From Desmonostoc geniculatum HA4340-LM1 (lineage in GTDB: Bacteria; Cyanobacteriota; Cyanobacteriia; Cyanobacteriales; Nostocaceae): DNA of 64,000 bases. Positions 35,897-44,322 of this stretch are shown one piece after another. Both the position numbers and the translations under genes were made by a program. How positions within the stretch are numbered: position 1 is the first letter of the stretch; each line of letters opens with the position of its first letter. The stretch covers positions 1 through 64,000 of the forward strand of contig JAHHHB010000024.1 in assembly GCA_019359545.1 (NCBI GenBank), given 5' to 3'. The notes under the pieces are model-generated. The model searched no databases. It was not told the origin of the DNA and saw only the letters and a list, made by a program, of their open reading frames with translations.

Positions 35897-36196
35897 TTAG
35901 CTAGCATGTACATCTGCATTAATTGCATTCACAATGTTTTGGAAAGACACGGATTGCAGAACAGATAAAAGGTTCACCGCTTTAGTCAATAAATAGGGCG
36001 TGTCTTCGTAGTCATCTTGACTGGGCAAGACAATTTGAATCGGTTTGCCTTGATCGTCCACACCCTTTTCAAACACGATTAAGCGTGGATTGGGATGGCT
36101 GATTGCTATCCAGTGATTTTGCTGGAGATAGTTAACCACTTGAGCGATACGAAGCTCCTGAACTTGGGCGTAATTTGACAAAACTTCAGGGGTCAT
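35897..36196 (-). CDS. Small protein coupled to a DUF4365 gene
   Basis: This 99-residue protein starts MTPEVLSNYAQVQELRIAQV. The ATG at 36196 overlaps the stop of the preceding gene as ATGA, indicating translational coupling. The middle (HPNPRLIVFEKGVDDQGKPI, VLPSQDDYEDTPYLLTKAVN) resembles N-terminal segments of several cyanobacterial hypothetical proteins that I cannot name. No membrane or signal segment. It may be the regulator or antitoxin of the DUF4365 protein; this is inference from gene order. Confidence 0.7.
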   Translation of the reverse strand: MTPEVLSNYAQVQELRIAQVVNYLQQNHWIAISHPNPRLIVFEKGVDDQGKPIQIVLPSQDDYEDTPYLLTKAVNLLSVLQSVSFQNIVNAINADVHAS

Positions 36197-36705
36197 GACC
36201 ACTCTCCTGTTTTGACATTCTCCATTAAGGTTAGCAGAGATTCTGGGGTGAGGCGTTGCGATCGGGCAATTCGGATTCTGACAGACTGGCGATTTTCACT
36301 GAGTTTGCCGGTGAGGTATTCCCAGTAGCAAGTTCCTTGCAACCTGAGTTCTGATTCTTCGCAAATGAGCCATTGAGCAGAATCAGAGGGTAGCGCTAAA
36401 AGAATGAGGATACAGGGTATCGCGGCTCTCATACTGCGCCTGAGAATCAAGTCATTGTAAGTTTTCGCTTCTAGATCATAGATGACATAGGTCGAGTCGA
36501 GTTGCCATTGAGTTGAGGCTTTGAGTTGAAAACTGAGGGAAAAGCCAGACTCGACTCGGCGATTTTGACGCACAATTACTTCATCAAAGCTACCATCTAC
36601 GCCATAATCATATTCCCGAATAGCTAAGTTGAGTCCGGCACGTCCGGCGATCGCACGGACATAGGCGCGGCTTAACGCTTCAGCAATATGTTGGTCAGTT
36701 AACAC
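36193..36705 (-). CDS. DUF4365 domain protein, nuclease-like
   Basis: This 170-residue protein fits DUF4365. EYDYGVDGSFDEVIVRQNRR and FSLSFQLKAS give an Asp...QxK arrangement like the PD-(D/E)xK nuclease core, with an N-terminal AEALSRAYVRAIAGRAGL helix. DUF4365 proteins are found in accessory and defence regions, but their reaction is not established as far as I know. It lies 42 bp after uvrB on the same strand, and a small coupled gene follows. The cargo is flanked by uvrB 3'-end repeats. Confidence 0.8.
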   Translation of the reverse strand: MLTDQHIAEALSRAYVRAIAGRAGLNLAIREYDYGVDGSFDEVIVRQNRRVESGFSLSFQLKASTQWQLDSTYVIYDLEAKTYNDLILRRSMRAAIPCILILLALPSDSAQWLICEESELRLQGTCYWEYLTGKLSENRQSVRIRIARSQRLTPESLLTLMENVKTGEWS

Positions 36706-36746
36706 AGTTGAATTAAAGCCTCATCAAGCATAAGTACTCTTTTTTG

Positions 36747-38744
36747 TTAACGTCCCAACATTTTATCCCGCAGATGCTTAATGCGATCGCGCAATTTTGC
36801 CGCCTCTTCAAATTCCAGTTTCTTCGCCGCTTCTTTCATCTGCGCTTCTAACAGAGTAATCAATTGGGGAATCTGTTCTAGAGGTAGTTCATCTAGATGT
36901 TCATCTACAACTTTCAAATCAGTTGCATTCAACCGCCGAGATACATCTAAAAAAGCCAAAATCGCATTACTTGATTTTTTCACAATCTGTTGCGGTGTAA
37001 TCCCATGCAGTCGATTATGTGCCGTTTGAATCCCACGCCGCCTGTCTGTTTCATCAATGGCTTTAATCATGCTGCCTGTCAGATTATCGGCATACAAAAT
37101 CGCTTGTCCTTGGACGTGACGCGCGGCTCTACCAATAGTTTGAATTAAGGAACGCTCGGTTCGCAAGAAACCTTCTTTATCTGCATCCATAATTGCTACT
37201 AAGGAAACTTCAGGTAAGTCCAACCCTTCCCGCAGTAAATTTACACCAACCAAAACATCAAATTTTCCCTCACGCAAGTTCTGTAAAATCTCAATGCGCT
37301 CAATAGAAGTAATCTCCGAATGTAAATACCGTACCCTGATACTACGCTCTTGCAAATATTCTGTTAAATCTTCCGCCATGCGTTTGGTTAGTGTGGTAAT
37401 TAACACTCTTTCATGGCGATCGGCTCTATCTTTAATTTCTCCCAACAAATCATCAATTTGTCCTTCTGTAGGACGCACAGAAATCTCCGGATCGACCACT
37501 CCAGTTGGTCGAATCACTTGCTCAACTACATTATTTTCAGAAATTTCTAATTCCCAATTTCCTGGAGTTGCGGAAACAAAAATACACTGATTTACCTTTT
37601 GCCAAAATTCCTCGGCTTTCAACGGACGATTATCAGCAGCACTAGGCAGCCGAAATCCATGTTCAATTAAAACTTTTTTTCTCGCTTGATCGCCGTTATA
37701 CATACCGCGAATTTGGGGTACGGTAACGTGAGATTCATCGATAACTAATAGCCAATCTTTGGGAAAATAATCAATTAAACATTCTGGTGGATCTCCGGCT
37801 TGTCTTCCTGCTAAGTGGCGGGAATAATTCTCGACGCCATTACAATAACCAACTTCGCGCAACATTTCCAAATCATAACGTGTACGCTGATCTATGCGTT
37901 GCGCTTCTAATAATTTACCAGCTTGTTCTAAGTCTATTTTTTGCTGTTTTAATTCAGTGGCAATGTCTTGACAAGCTGCTTCTAACCTTTCTTCTGGGGT
38001 AACAAAGTGACGTGCAGGGTAAACATTTACGGCTTCCAAACTTTTAAGAATTTCACCTGTTACGGGGTCAATATAACGAATCGCATCTATTTCATCACCA
38101 AAGAATTCAACGCGAATAATTCGGTCTTCGTATGCTGGGCCAATTTCTAAAACATCACCCCGGACGCGAAATTTTCCCCGACCCATTTCTACGTCGTTAC
38201 GGCTATATTGAACATTTGCCAAATCTCGTAAAATTTGACGTTGATTTACTTCCATACCTATCTGGAGGGGGATGGCAGCTTTGAGATATTCTGCTGGCAT
38301 TCCTAAACCATAGATGCAGCTGATGGAAGCAACGACAATGACATCACGGCGTTCAAAAAGCGATCGCGTCGCTGAATGCCGCAACATATCTATTTCATCA
38401 TTAATTGCCGCTGTTTTTTCAATATAAGTATCGGTGACGGGAATATAAGCTTCTGGCTGATAGTAATCGTAGTAGCTGACGAAATACTCAACTGCGTTGT
38501 TGGGAAAGAACTCTCGCAGTTCGTTACAAAGTTGTGCAGCTAGGGTTTTGTTGTGCGCCAGGACTAAAGTAGGCTTGCCAATTTTCTCAATCACTGCTGC
38601 TACTGAAAATGTCTTGCCTGTTCCCGTGGCACCTAGTAAAGTTTGATAACGGTTGCCAGCTTGGATACTAGCACTGAGTTGGGCGATCGCTTGTGGTTGA
38701 TCGCCTGTCGGACTAAAGGGAGCTTGAAGACAAAATTCTGTCAT
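36747..38744 (-). CDS. uvrB: Excinuclease ABC subunit B
   Basis: UvrB verifies DNA damage handed over by UvrA and recruits UvrC for incision in nucleotide-excision repair. At 665 residues it has normal length. Walker A GATGTGKT is at 38-45. The damage-probing beta-hairpin includes [14 protein letters not shown] (about 88-101). Helicase motifs [15 protein letters not shown] and IGRAARH are present, with the C-terminal UVR domain [18 protein letters not shown]. The last 14 codons also occur as two displaced copies 0.97 and 1.94 kb downstream. Confidence 0.98.
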   Translation of the reverse strand: MTEFCLQAPFSPTGDQPQAIAQLSASIQAGNRYQTLLGATGTGKTFSVAAVIEKIGKPTLVLAHNKTLAAQLCNELREFFPNNAVEYFVSYYDYYQPEAYIPVTDTYIEKTAAINDEIDMLRHSATRSLFERRDVIVVASISCIYGLGMPAEYLKAAIPLQIGMEVNQRQILRDLANVQYSRNDVEMGRGKFRVRGDVLEIGPAYEDRIIRVEFFGDEIDAIRYIDPVTGEILKSLEAVNVYPARHFVTPEERLEAACQDIATELKQQKIDLEQAGKLLEAQRIDQRTRYDLEMLREVGYCNGVENYSRHLAGRQAGDPPECLIDYFPKDWLLVIDESHVTVPQIRGMYNGDQARKKVLIEHGFRLPSAADNRPLKAEEFWQKVNQCIFVSATPGNWELEISENNVVEQVIRPTGVVDPEISVRPTEGQIDDLLGEIKDRADRHERVLITTLTKRMAEDLTEYLQERSIRVRYLHSEITSIERIEILQNLREGKFDVLVGVNLLREGLDLPEVSLVAIMDADKEGFLRTERSLIQTIGRAARHVQGQAILYADNLTGSMIKAIDETDRRRGIQTAHNRLHGITPQQIVKKSSNAILAFLDVSRRLNATDLKVVDEHLDELPLEQIPQLITLLEAQMKEAAKKLEFEEAAKLRDRIKHLRDKMLGR

Positions 38745-38994
38745 ACAGTTTTGCTGGAAATACCCTGTCTGATGGTGACGATTTCACCCTCTATATATTG
38801 TAGCTGGCTAATCAAGCCACTAAGATAGCAATAATACTTTACAAAATTTAACTATTTTAATTTATTTATGTATAAGTTTTAAAGATACTTATACCAATAT
38901 GATGTTTTTTAAGGTTAAACTCTCATATATAGGAAAAAATTTATCTTTCCTTAATTATCGTAAAATTCAATTAATAAACCAGAGGTGTTGGCTT

Positions 38995-39462
38995 ATGAGT
39001 ATTAGCAGCGCTGCCAAGGGAACCAGTTCTCGGCAAAACAATGCAAAATTAAAAGAGGAAACTACAGTGGAAGTTGAGAATCAGCAAGACCAGAGCTTGA
39101 ATGGAAATCAAGTCGAGTCCGTTAGTGAAGCTTCAGCGCCAGAAACTCGTGGAACACTTGCCATTGCTGGAGTTCGTCCCATAGGCGCTAGCGACTTGGA
39201 AGTTGCAGAAAAACTTTCTATTGCTGGAGTCCGTCCCGTTAGCATCAGTAAATTGGAAGTTGTTGAAACATACAACTCAATGGGTATTCGTCCAATTGGC
39301 GCTAATACATTCCAAGTTGTTGAAAGTATTAACCTCTCTGGAATTCGTCCAGTTAGCTCAAGTTCATTAGTAGTAGCCGAAAGTTATTCAGTATTTGGTA
39401 ACCGTCCAATAGCATCAAATGAAATTGATGATTCTGCAAACCTTATGGGTTTTCTAGATTAG
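38995..39462 (+). CDS. Cyanobacterial protein with five 19-residue GxRPI repeats
   Basis: From ATG 38995 (preceded by AGAGGTG) this is 155 residues. A polar N-terminal ~50 residues lead into five tandem 19-residue units, each with a G-x-RP-(I/V) core: IAGVRPIGASDLEVAE, IAGVRPVSISKLEVVE, SMGIRPIGANTFQVVE, LSGIRPVSSSSLVVAE and VFGNRPIASNEID. No signal peptide or membrane span. I do not know its function; regular beta-hairpin-like repeats suggest a solenoid or assembly role. An in-frame Met upstream at 38899 yields an implausible basic leader. A terminator follows. Confidence 0.7.
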   Translation: MSISSAAKGTSSRQNNAKLKEETTVEVENQQDQSLNGNQVESVSEASAPETRGTLAIAGVRPIGASDLEVAEKLSIAGVRPVSISKLEVVETYNSMGIRPIGANTFQVVESINLSGIRPVSSSSLVVAESYSVFGNRPIASNEIDDSANLMGFLD

Positions 39463-39490
39463 ACCGAAAAAATATCCCCATAACTTTATT

Positions 39491-39522
39491 AACCCAGTTT
39501 TTCTACGGAACTGGGTTTTTTA
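39491..39522 (+). terminator. Rho-independent terminator
   Basis: AACCCAGTT and AACTGGGTT form a 9-bp stem, followed by TTTTTTAG. It ends the GxRPI-repeat gene. Confidence 0.88.
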
Positions 39523-39805
39523 GTTTCAAAAATCCAAAGATATTTGTATTTGTTCTATGTCTTTTAGCATAGATAACTTAGCTTTCTTTACTTTAATTTA
39601 CCTTTAAACAATAGCTAGGATGCTTACTACAATTACTTTTCTGAATTCTGAATTCTGAATTCAGAGTTCTGATTTTTTTATATGCCTTGTGGTGGAAGGC
39701 TTTACCAAAAACTTTAAGTTAGCGTGTAAGGGTAATAACAAAGGATTTCAAAGTTCAGTTTGTAGCTTTGAAAGAAACTTTTCATCAAATAGTCAGGAGT
39801 ATCAA

Positions 39806-39988
39806 ATGAGTTTAGAAGAACGCGCTAAAGCTGCTGCGAAAAATATCGAAGGTAAAGCCCAAGAAGCAGCAGGAAAAGTTACTGGAGATCCACAAGCCCA
39901 AGCAGAAGGGAAAGCAAAGCAAGCTGAAAGTGAAGTGCGTCACGGGATCGAAGACGTGAAAGAAAATATCAAGAAAAAGGTTGACTAA
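39806..39988 (+). CDS. CsbD family stress protein
   Basis: This 60-residue hydrophilic protein is of the CsbD type: MSLEERAKAAAKNIEGKAQE, then AAGKVTGDPQAQAEGKAKQ. The ATG has CAGGAG at good spacing. Some bacterial members (YjbJ, CsbD) are abundant general-stress proteins of unknown mechanism, probably disordered helices. The upstream in-frame extension to 39689 lacks family features. It stands alone. Confidence 0.9.
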   Translation: MSLEERAKAAAKNIEGKAQEAAGKVTGDPQAQAEGKAKQAESEVRHGIEDVKENIKKKVD

Positions 39989-40145
39989 AGTTGACATTTA
40001 TTTTGCAAAAACCTAGAAATATAACTGGGGTGCATCAGTAAATTTTTGCAAAATAAATATCAGATGTTCAATAACCAAGTTCAACTCCCTTTATATTCCA
40101 TAAATCAGGGATAAAAAAGGGTATCAGCTTGATTTGCAGAACTCA

Positions 40146-40178
40146 TGTAGAGACGTGATTAAACACGTCTCTACACTT
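40146..40178. repeat. Dispersed palindrome GTAGAGACGTG...CACGTCTCTAC
   Basis: TGTAGAGACGTG-ATTAAA-CACGTCTCTACA is a 12-bp inverted repeat, related to those at 9929, 14022 and 24671. It lies in the 307-bp gap before the next lipoprotein gene; nothing else is visible there. Confidence 0.8.
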
Positions 40179-40295
40179 GCCAGAGCATTTTTTCGAAATA
40201 TTCATTTGTAAAAATTAAAACCTTAGAAATTTAATTAACTGGAATATACCAGCTATTTAGTTCGTTATTCAAGGTATTTTATTAGGAGCGAAAAA

Positions 40296-40736
40296 ATGAT
40301 GTTACTTCAACAAAGTCGCAAAATATTGGCGACTTTCGTTTTAATTTTAGTGTTGATGATAACTACTGCTTGTGGCGGTGGTACGGTGTCACAAGTTGAC
40401 CGCACAACAACCCCGCCAGCAATTGGCCGAGATGTCGCTTATGCAGAATTAGAGCGAGGCAATACCCCAGGAGGACAATCTTTTGGTAACTGGGTTGTGC
40501 AAACATCTCAAGGATTAATTCAGGATGCTTATGTACGTGATAACAACAAACTAGGTGTTGTGATTTCTTCTAAAGTTAGTCCTAACGAAGTGCGACCATT
40601 AGCAAAGTCACTAGTTCAGGGTTTTCGGAAAAACTTTCCCAATCAAGACTTAAAGGTTTTGGTTTACGCGCCTGATAAGAAATTGATTTTGACTACTGAG
40701 TATGACGTTCAAACCAATCAAGTCAAGTATAGCTAA
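40296..40736 (+). CDS. Hypothetical lipoprotein
   Basis: This 146-residue protein has a signal peptide with lipobox MITTACGGG (Cys about 26). A mature domain of about 115 residues follows (NTPGGQSFGNWVVQTSQGLI, DAYVRDNNKLGVVISSKVSP, then KLILTTEYDVQTNQVKYS) with a mixed alpha/beta look. A second Met (MLLQQS) directly follows the first. AGGAGCG precedes the start. I do not recognise the family. It is followed 112 bp downstream by another small gene on the same strand. Confidence 0.7.
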   Translation: MMLLQQSRKILATFVLILVLMITTACGGGTVSQVDRTTTPPAIGRDVAYAELERGNTPGGQSFGNWVVQTSQGLIQDAYVRDNNKLGVVISSKVSPNEVRPLAKSLVQGFRKNFPNQDLKVLVYAPDKKLILTTEYDVQTNQVKYS

Positions 40737-40848
40737 TTGGTGTATTTGCAAGGAAAAATTGAAGAAGTTTTGATGAATTGAAATTTGGGATTATGGCTTG
40801 GAAATACCAGCCACCAAAACAATTTGACGAAAAAAGGAGATAAGTAAA

Positions 40849-41370
40849 GTGGCAAGCAGCGAACAGTACAAACGTCAAATAATGAAAGATTTGGCTCAGG
40901 GTGATGTTGAATCTTTGGATGATACTACAACCGAATCAACGGCAGAATATCAAAACTTTGATGATTTTGCCCAACGCACAACACCAGATCAACGTAGGCA
41001 GTTGTTTGGTCGATCTTTACATCCGGATCGAATTCCTACTAGCCAAATGGAGCCAGAATTACAAAAGGCGATCGCCCAAATTAAACCCAATGAACGCGAT
41101 GATGTAGCAAGGGCTTTTTTCAAACACTTGAAGGAAAGAGGACTAGACGATCGGCATTTAGAACAACAGTTGGGTCTTTCTACACATCACCCCAGCCGAA
41201 TGAATGCTGATGATGTTAGCAAACTCGCGTCCTTCGTCTATCATAATCACCCAGATATTTTCCGCGAAGTATTGGCAGATCAACCAGCCATTATCAAATT
41301 TCTCAGTAATCCTGTAGTGGCAGGAATTATCGGAGTTGCAGCTGCTAAGTGGTTAGGTAGTCGTAAATAA
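40849..41370 (+). CDS. Conserved hypothetical protein
   Basis: This 173-residue acidic protein starts at GTG 40849 after AAAAAGGAGATAAGTAAA. A hydrophilic N-terminal part (residues 1-60) is followed by a helical region (ERDDVARAFFKHLKERGLDD, DDVSKLASFVYHNHPDIFRE). The last 25 residues are hydrophobic (PVVAGIIGVAAAKWLGSRK), possibly a membrane-peripheral tail. I recognise it as a type common in cyanobacteria but know no function. Confidence 0.65.
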   Translation: MASSEQYKRQIMKDLAQGDVESLDDTTTESTAEYQNFDDFAQRTTPDQRRQLFGRSLHPDRIPTSQMEPELQKAIAQIKPNERDDVARAFFKHLKERGLDDRHLEQQLGLSTHHPSRMNADDVSKLASFVYHNHPDIFREVLADQPAIIKFLSNPVVAGIIGVAAAKWLGSRK

Positions 41371-41636
41371 ATTCTGAATTCTTACTCTCTTCCCGTTCAA
41401 AATGGTGGGAAGAACTGTAATTTGTTGTGTTGCGTAACAAAGTATGGTGGGCATAGCCCACCTTTTTTTTGCCTAATTTCCCTTCTGAATTCTGACCAGA
41501 GGGCGGGTGTCTCCGGCTTTGCTCCTGAATTCTGCTCTACGATCCAAAAATTGTAGTAATATGCCACAGGCATTAACTATCTTCAACTAGATGTGATTGT
41601 TAGCGTTCTTGAATTCATAATCGATGAGAATATATT

Positions 41637-42275
41637 ATGAGCCTAACTCTTTATTTTCTCCGTCACGGACAGACAGAATGTAGTCGTAATAATTCCTTTT
41701 GTGGTTCTATAAACTCAGAACTGACCCTAGAAGGCTTGGAAATGGCAAAAGGTTTTGCCGCTGCATACAGTTCTACACCTTGGACAGCAATATTTTGTAG
41801 TCCAATGCAGCGAACTGTGGAGACAGCAAAACCTTTATATCAAACCATAGGAATGGAACCAGAACTTAGGGATGGTTTGAAGGAAATTAATTATGGCCAG
41901 TGGGAAGGAAAAACCCCAGAAGTAATTAGCCGTGATTATCACGATGATTATATTCGTTGGTCAGCAGATCCGGCTTGGAATGCGCCTACTGGCGGAGAAA
42001 TGTCAGTTACAATTGCTTATCGTGCTATGCAAGTAATTGAAGAAATTAAGCAAAATTACAGTAGTGGCAATGTTTTAGTTGTTTCCCACAAAGCAACTAT
42101 CAGAATTATTTTGTGTAATTTGCTGGGAATTGATGTCGGACGCTTCCGGTTTCGTTTGGGATGTCCTGTGGGGTCGGTAAGTATTGTAGAATTTACCTCA
42201 CATGGTCCGTTGTTAAAGGCTTTGGCAGACCGTACTCATTTGGATGAGCGTTTGCGAAATTTGCCAGGAACGTGA
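41637..42275 (+). CDS. Histidine phosphatase family protein (phosphoglycerate mutase-like)
   Basis: This 212-residue branch-1 histidine phosphatase shows the RHG motif in YFLRHGQTECSRNNSFCG (catalytic His about residue 9), Arg in SPMQRTVETAK (about 60), the acidic residue in GLKEINYGQWEG and the second His in VVSHKATIRII (about 151). Such proteins act as phosphoglycerate mutases or as broad phosphatases; the exact substrate is not readable. Start ATG 41637. Gene is alone, 122 bp before the first rhomboid. Confidence 0.9.
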   Translation: MSLTLYFLRHGQTECSRNNSFCGSINSELTLEGLEMAKGFAAAYSSTPWTAIFCSPMQRTVETAKPLYQTIGMEPELRDGLKEINYGQWEGKTPEVISRDYHDDYIRWSADPAWNAPTGGEMSVTIAYRAMQVIEEIKQNYSSGNVLVVSHKATIRIILCNLLGIDVGRFRFRLGCPVGSVSIVEFTSHGPLLKALADRTHLDERLRNLPGT

Positions 42276-42397
42276 GGGAGTGAGGAGTTAGGAGTTATTA
42301 TCTTAGTTTCCAAGCCAAATTTATCCACGAGGTAGAAGAAACTACTTGCACAATTCAGTAATGTAGAGTTTGTGTCTGAAAATCAGGAAAAACGCCC

Positions 42398-43114
42398 GTG
42401 GTTCCCATTAGAGATAATAATCCTACAAAAATTACCCCTTATGTGACTTATGGACTAGTTGCTGCTAACGTCCTCGCTTTTCTTTATGAAGCAAGTCTTC
42501 CCCCGCAAGCATTAAATGGGTTTTTCCACCTTGCAGCTGTAGTTCCCCGTGAACTTACCTTAAGCTTTGCTGGTATCTCTGTACATCAACCAGTGCCAGA
42601 GTGGGCAACTTTGATTACCTCACAATTTTTGCACGGCGGTTTGTTGCACCTAGCCGGCAATATGTTGTTTCTCTGGATTTTTGGTAATAACGTTGAAGAT
42701 AAATTAGGTCATGCCAAATATTTGCTGTTTTATTTAGCTTGCGGTGTTTTGGCATCATTAACCCAGTGGTATTTCGCTCAAGATTCTAGCATTCCTTCGT
42801 TGGGTGCTAGTGGTGCGATCGCAGGTGTCATGGGAGCGTACATCCTTCGCTTTCCCAAAGCTGAAGTTATTGGCGTTGTACCTTTAGGATTTTTCTTCCC
42901 CACTTTCCGCGTCCCAGCATACTTCTTTCTAGGATTTTGGTTTCTCGAACAAGCCTTCTACGGACTTGTCAGCCTTGAAACACCCACAAACATCGGTATG
43001 GAAAGCGGCGGTATTGCCTACTGGGCACATGCAGGCGGGTTTATCTTTGGGGCAATTCTTGGTCCACTGTTGGGCTTATTTAGCGATAAATCCCCAGAAG
43101 AATCTTGGTTGTAG
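42398..43114 (+). CDS. Rhomboid family intramembrane serine protease
   Basis: This 238-residue rhomboid has six or seven membrane helices. Motifs include FLHGGLLHLAGNMLFLWIFG (the HxxxN-type oxyanion helix), the catalytic Ser in GASGAIAGVMGAY (about residue 146) and the catalytic His in YWAHAGGFIFG (about 208). Rhomboids cleave transmembrane proteins. The start is GTG 42398 after TCAGGAAAAACGCCC. It is a tandem paralogue of the gene at 43416, separated by a MITE-like element. Confidence 0.93.
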   Translation: MVPIRDNNPTKITPYVTYGLVAANVLAFLYEASLPPQALNGFFHLAAVVPRELTLSFAGISVHQPVPEWATLITSQFLHGGLLHLAGNMLFLWIFGNNVEDKLGHAKYLLFYLACGVLASLTQWYFAQDSSIPSLGASGAIAGVMGAYILRFPKAEVIGVVPLGFFFPTFRVPAYFFLGFWFLEQAFYGLVSLETPTNIGMESGGIAYWAHAGGFIFGAILGPLLGLFSDKSPEESWL

Positions 43115-43117
43115 AAG

Positions 43118-43208
43118 TTATCAAATTTCTCGCTTTCATGAGGTACAAGTTAGGGGCGCATGGCTATGCGCCCCTACAAATTTATGTACTTCATGTGATT
43201 GGGAACCA
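43118..43208. mobile_element. MITE-like element, third copy of the TAGGGGC/GTACTTCA family
   Basis: The core TAGGGGCGCATGGCTATGCGCCCCTA hairpin is preceded by GAGGTACAAG and followed by TGTACTTCATG, as at 13653 and 21904. The ends are less clear. Confidence 0.55.
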
Positions 43209-43254
43209 CCACATACCATCAAAGTCTAAAATGTAGGCGCAGAGACCTATTCTA

Positions 43255-43312
43255 ATTCTGAATTCTGACTCCTGAATTCTGACTCCTGAATTCTGACTCC
43301 TGAATTCTGAAT
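43255..43312. repeat. Tandem GAATTCTGACTCCT repeats
   Basis: Four GAATTCTGACTCCT units lie between the two rhomboid genes. Confidence 0.8.
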
Positions 43313-43415
43313 GCTGTCTTTTTGCCAAATTACTCTGAGTTCAAATACCTAAACTCAACAACTGCGCGTAATACAAGCTATATTGCAGTTAGTCAATAAT
43401 TTAGGAAAAACACCT

Positions 43416-44087
43416 GTGTTTCCTCTCTACGATGAAAATCCCACGCGAATTACCCCGTATTTCACCTACGGGTTAATTGGCATGAATATTTTAGTTTTTC
43501 TTCATGAGGTGACCCTGCCAAATGCACAATTGAATCAATTTTTAAGTCAGTATGCAGTAATCCCTCAAGAGTTAACCACCAATTTGTCTGCGGAATGGAT
43601 AACCTTATTTACGTCGCAATTCTTACACGGCGGATGGTGGCACTTAATCTCAAATATGGTGTTTCTCTGGGTTTTTGGCAACAATATTGAAGATCGTTTA
43701 GGTCATTTTAAATATTTAATTTTTTATTTGATATGTGGTGCTTTAGCTGCATTGTGCCAATGGTTTATTAGCATCAATTCTGAGATTCCTTCTTTGGGAG
43801 CAAGTGGCGCAATTTCTGGTGTTTTGGGTGCCTATATTATTCGCTTTCCCCAGGCTAGAGTGATGACTTTAATCTTTTTGGGGATTTTCATCACTACCAT
43901 CCGAGTTCCAGCACTAGTAATAATTGGACTTTTCTTTGTGCAAAATATAATCTCTGGTCTTGCAAGCCTGCAAACAGCAGCTCAAATGAGTGTGGAAACT
44001 GGTGGAGTTGCCTACTGGGCACATATCGGTGGTTTTGTTTTTGGAATGATTCTTGGTCCTTTATTTGGGTTGTTTAGACGTGACTAA
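43416..44087 (+). CDS. Rhomboid family intramembrane serine protease (tandem paralogue)
   Basis: This 223-residue rhomboid shows FLHGGWWHLISNMVFLWVFG, catalytic GASGAISGVLGAY and YWAHIGGFVFG, clearly paralogous to the preceding gene. I choose GTG 43416 because it aligns with the start of the first copy: both are preceded by AGGAAAAACNCC and encode (M/V)xPxxDxNPT. The frame extends to TTG 43383. The two copies differ in the N-terminal loop and in length, so they may have different substrates. Confidence 0.92.
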   Translation: MFPLYDENPTRITPYFTYGLIGMNILVFLHEVTLPNAQLNQFLSQYAVIPQELTTNLSAEWITLFTSQFLHGGWWHLISNMVFLWVFGNNIEDRLGHFKYLIFYLICGALAALCQWFISINSEIPSLGASGAISGVLGAYIIRFPQARVMTLIFLGIFITTIRVPALVIIGLFFVQNIISGLASLQTAAQMSVETGGVAYWAHIGGFVFGMILGPLFGLFRRD

Positions 44088-44322
44088 TGGGGATTGGGCA
44101 TTGGGAGTGCTGAGTGCTGAGTGAGGAGTGAGGAGTGAGGAGTTAAGAGTTAGTATTGTAAAACTTCGCCCAATATGTAGACAAATCTAGTCATAAATTG
44201 TCATTCATCAGCTGTTACGCAGCTAATAAATAGGAAATTAGCAAACCTAACTTCAGAGAATTAGCATTGTTTCTCTGCCCCATGTCCCATACCCCATTCT
44301 CTATGCCCCATGCCCCATTTTT

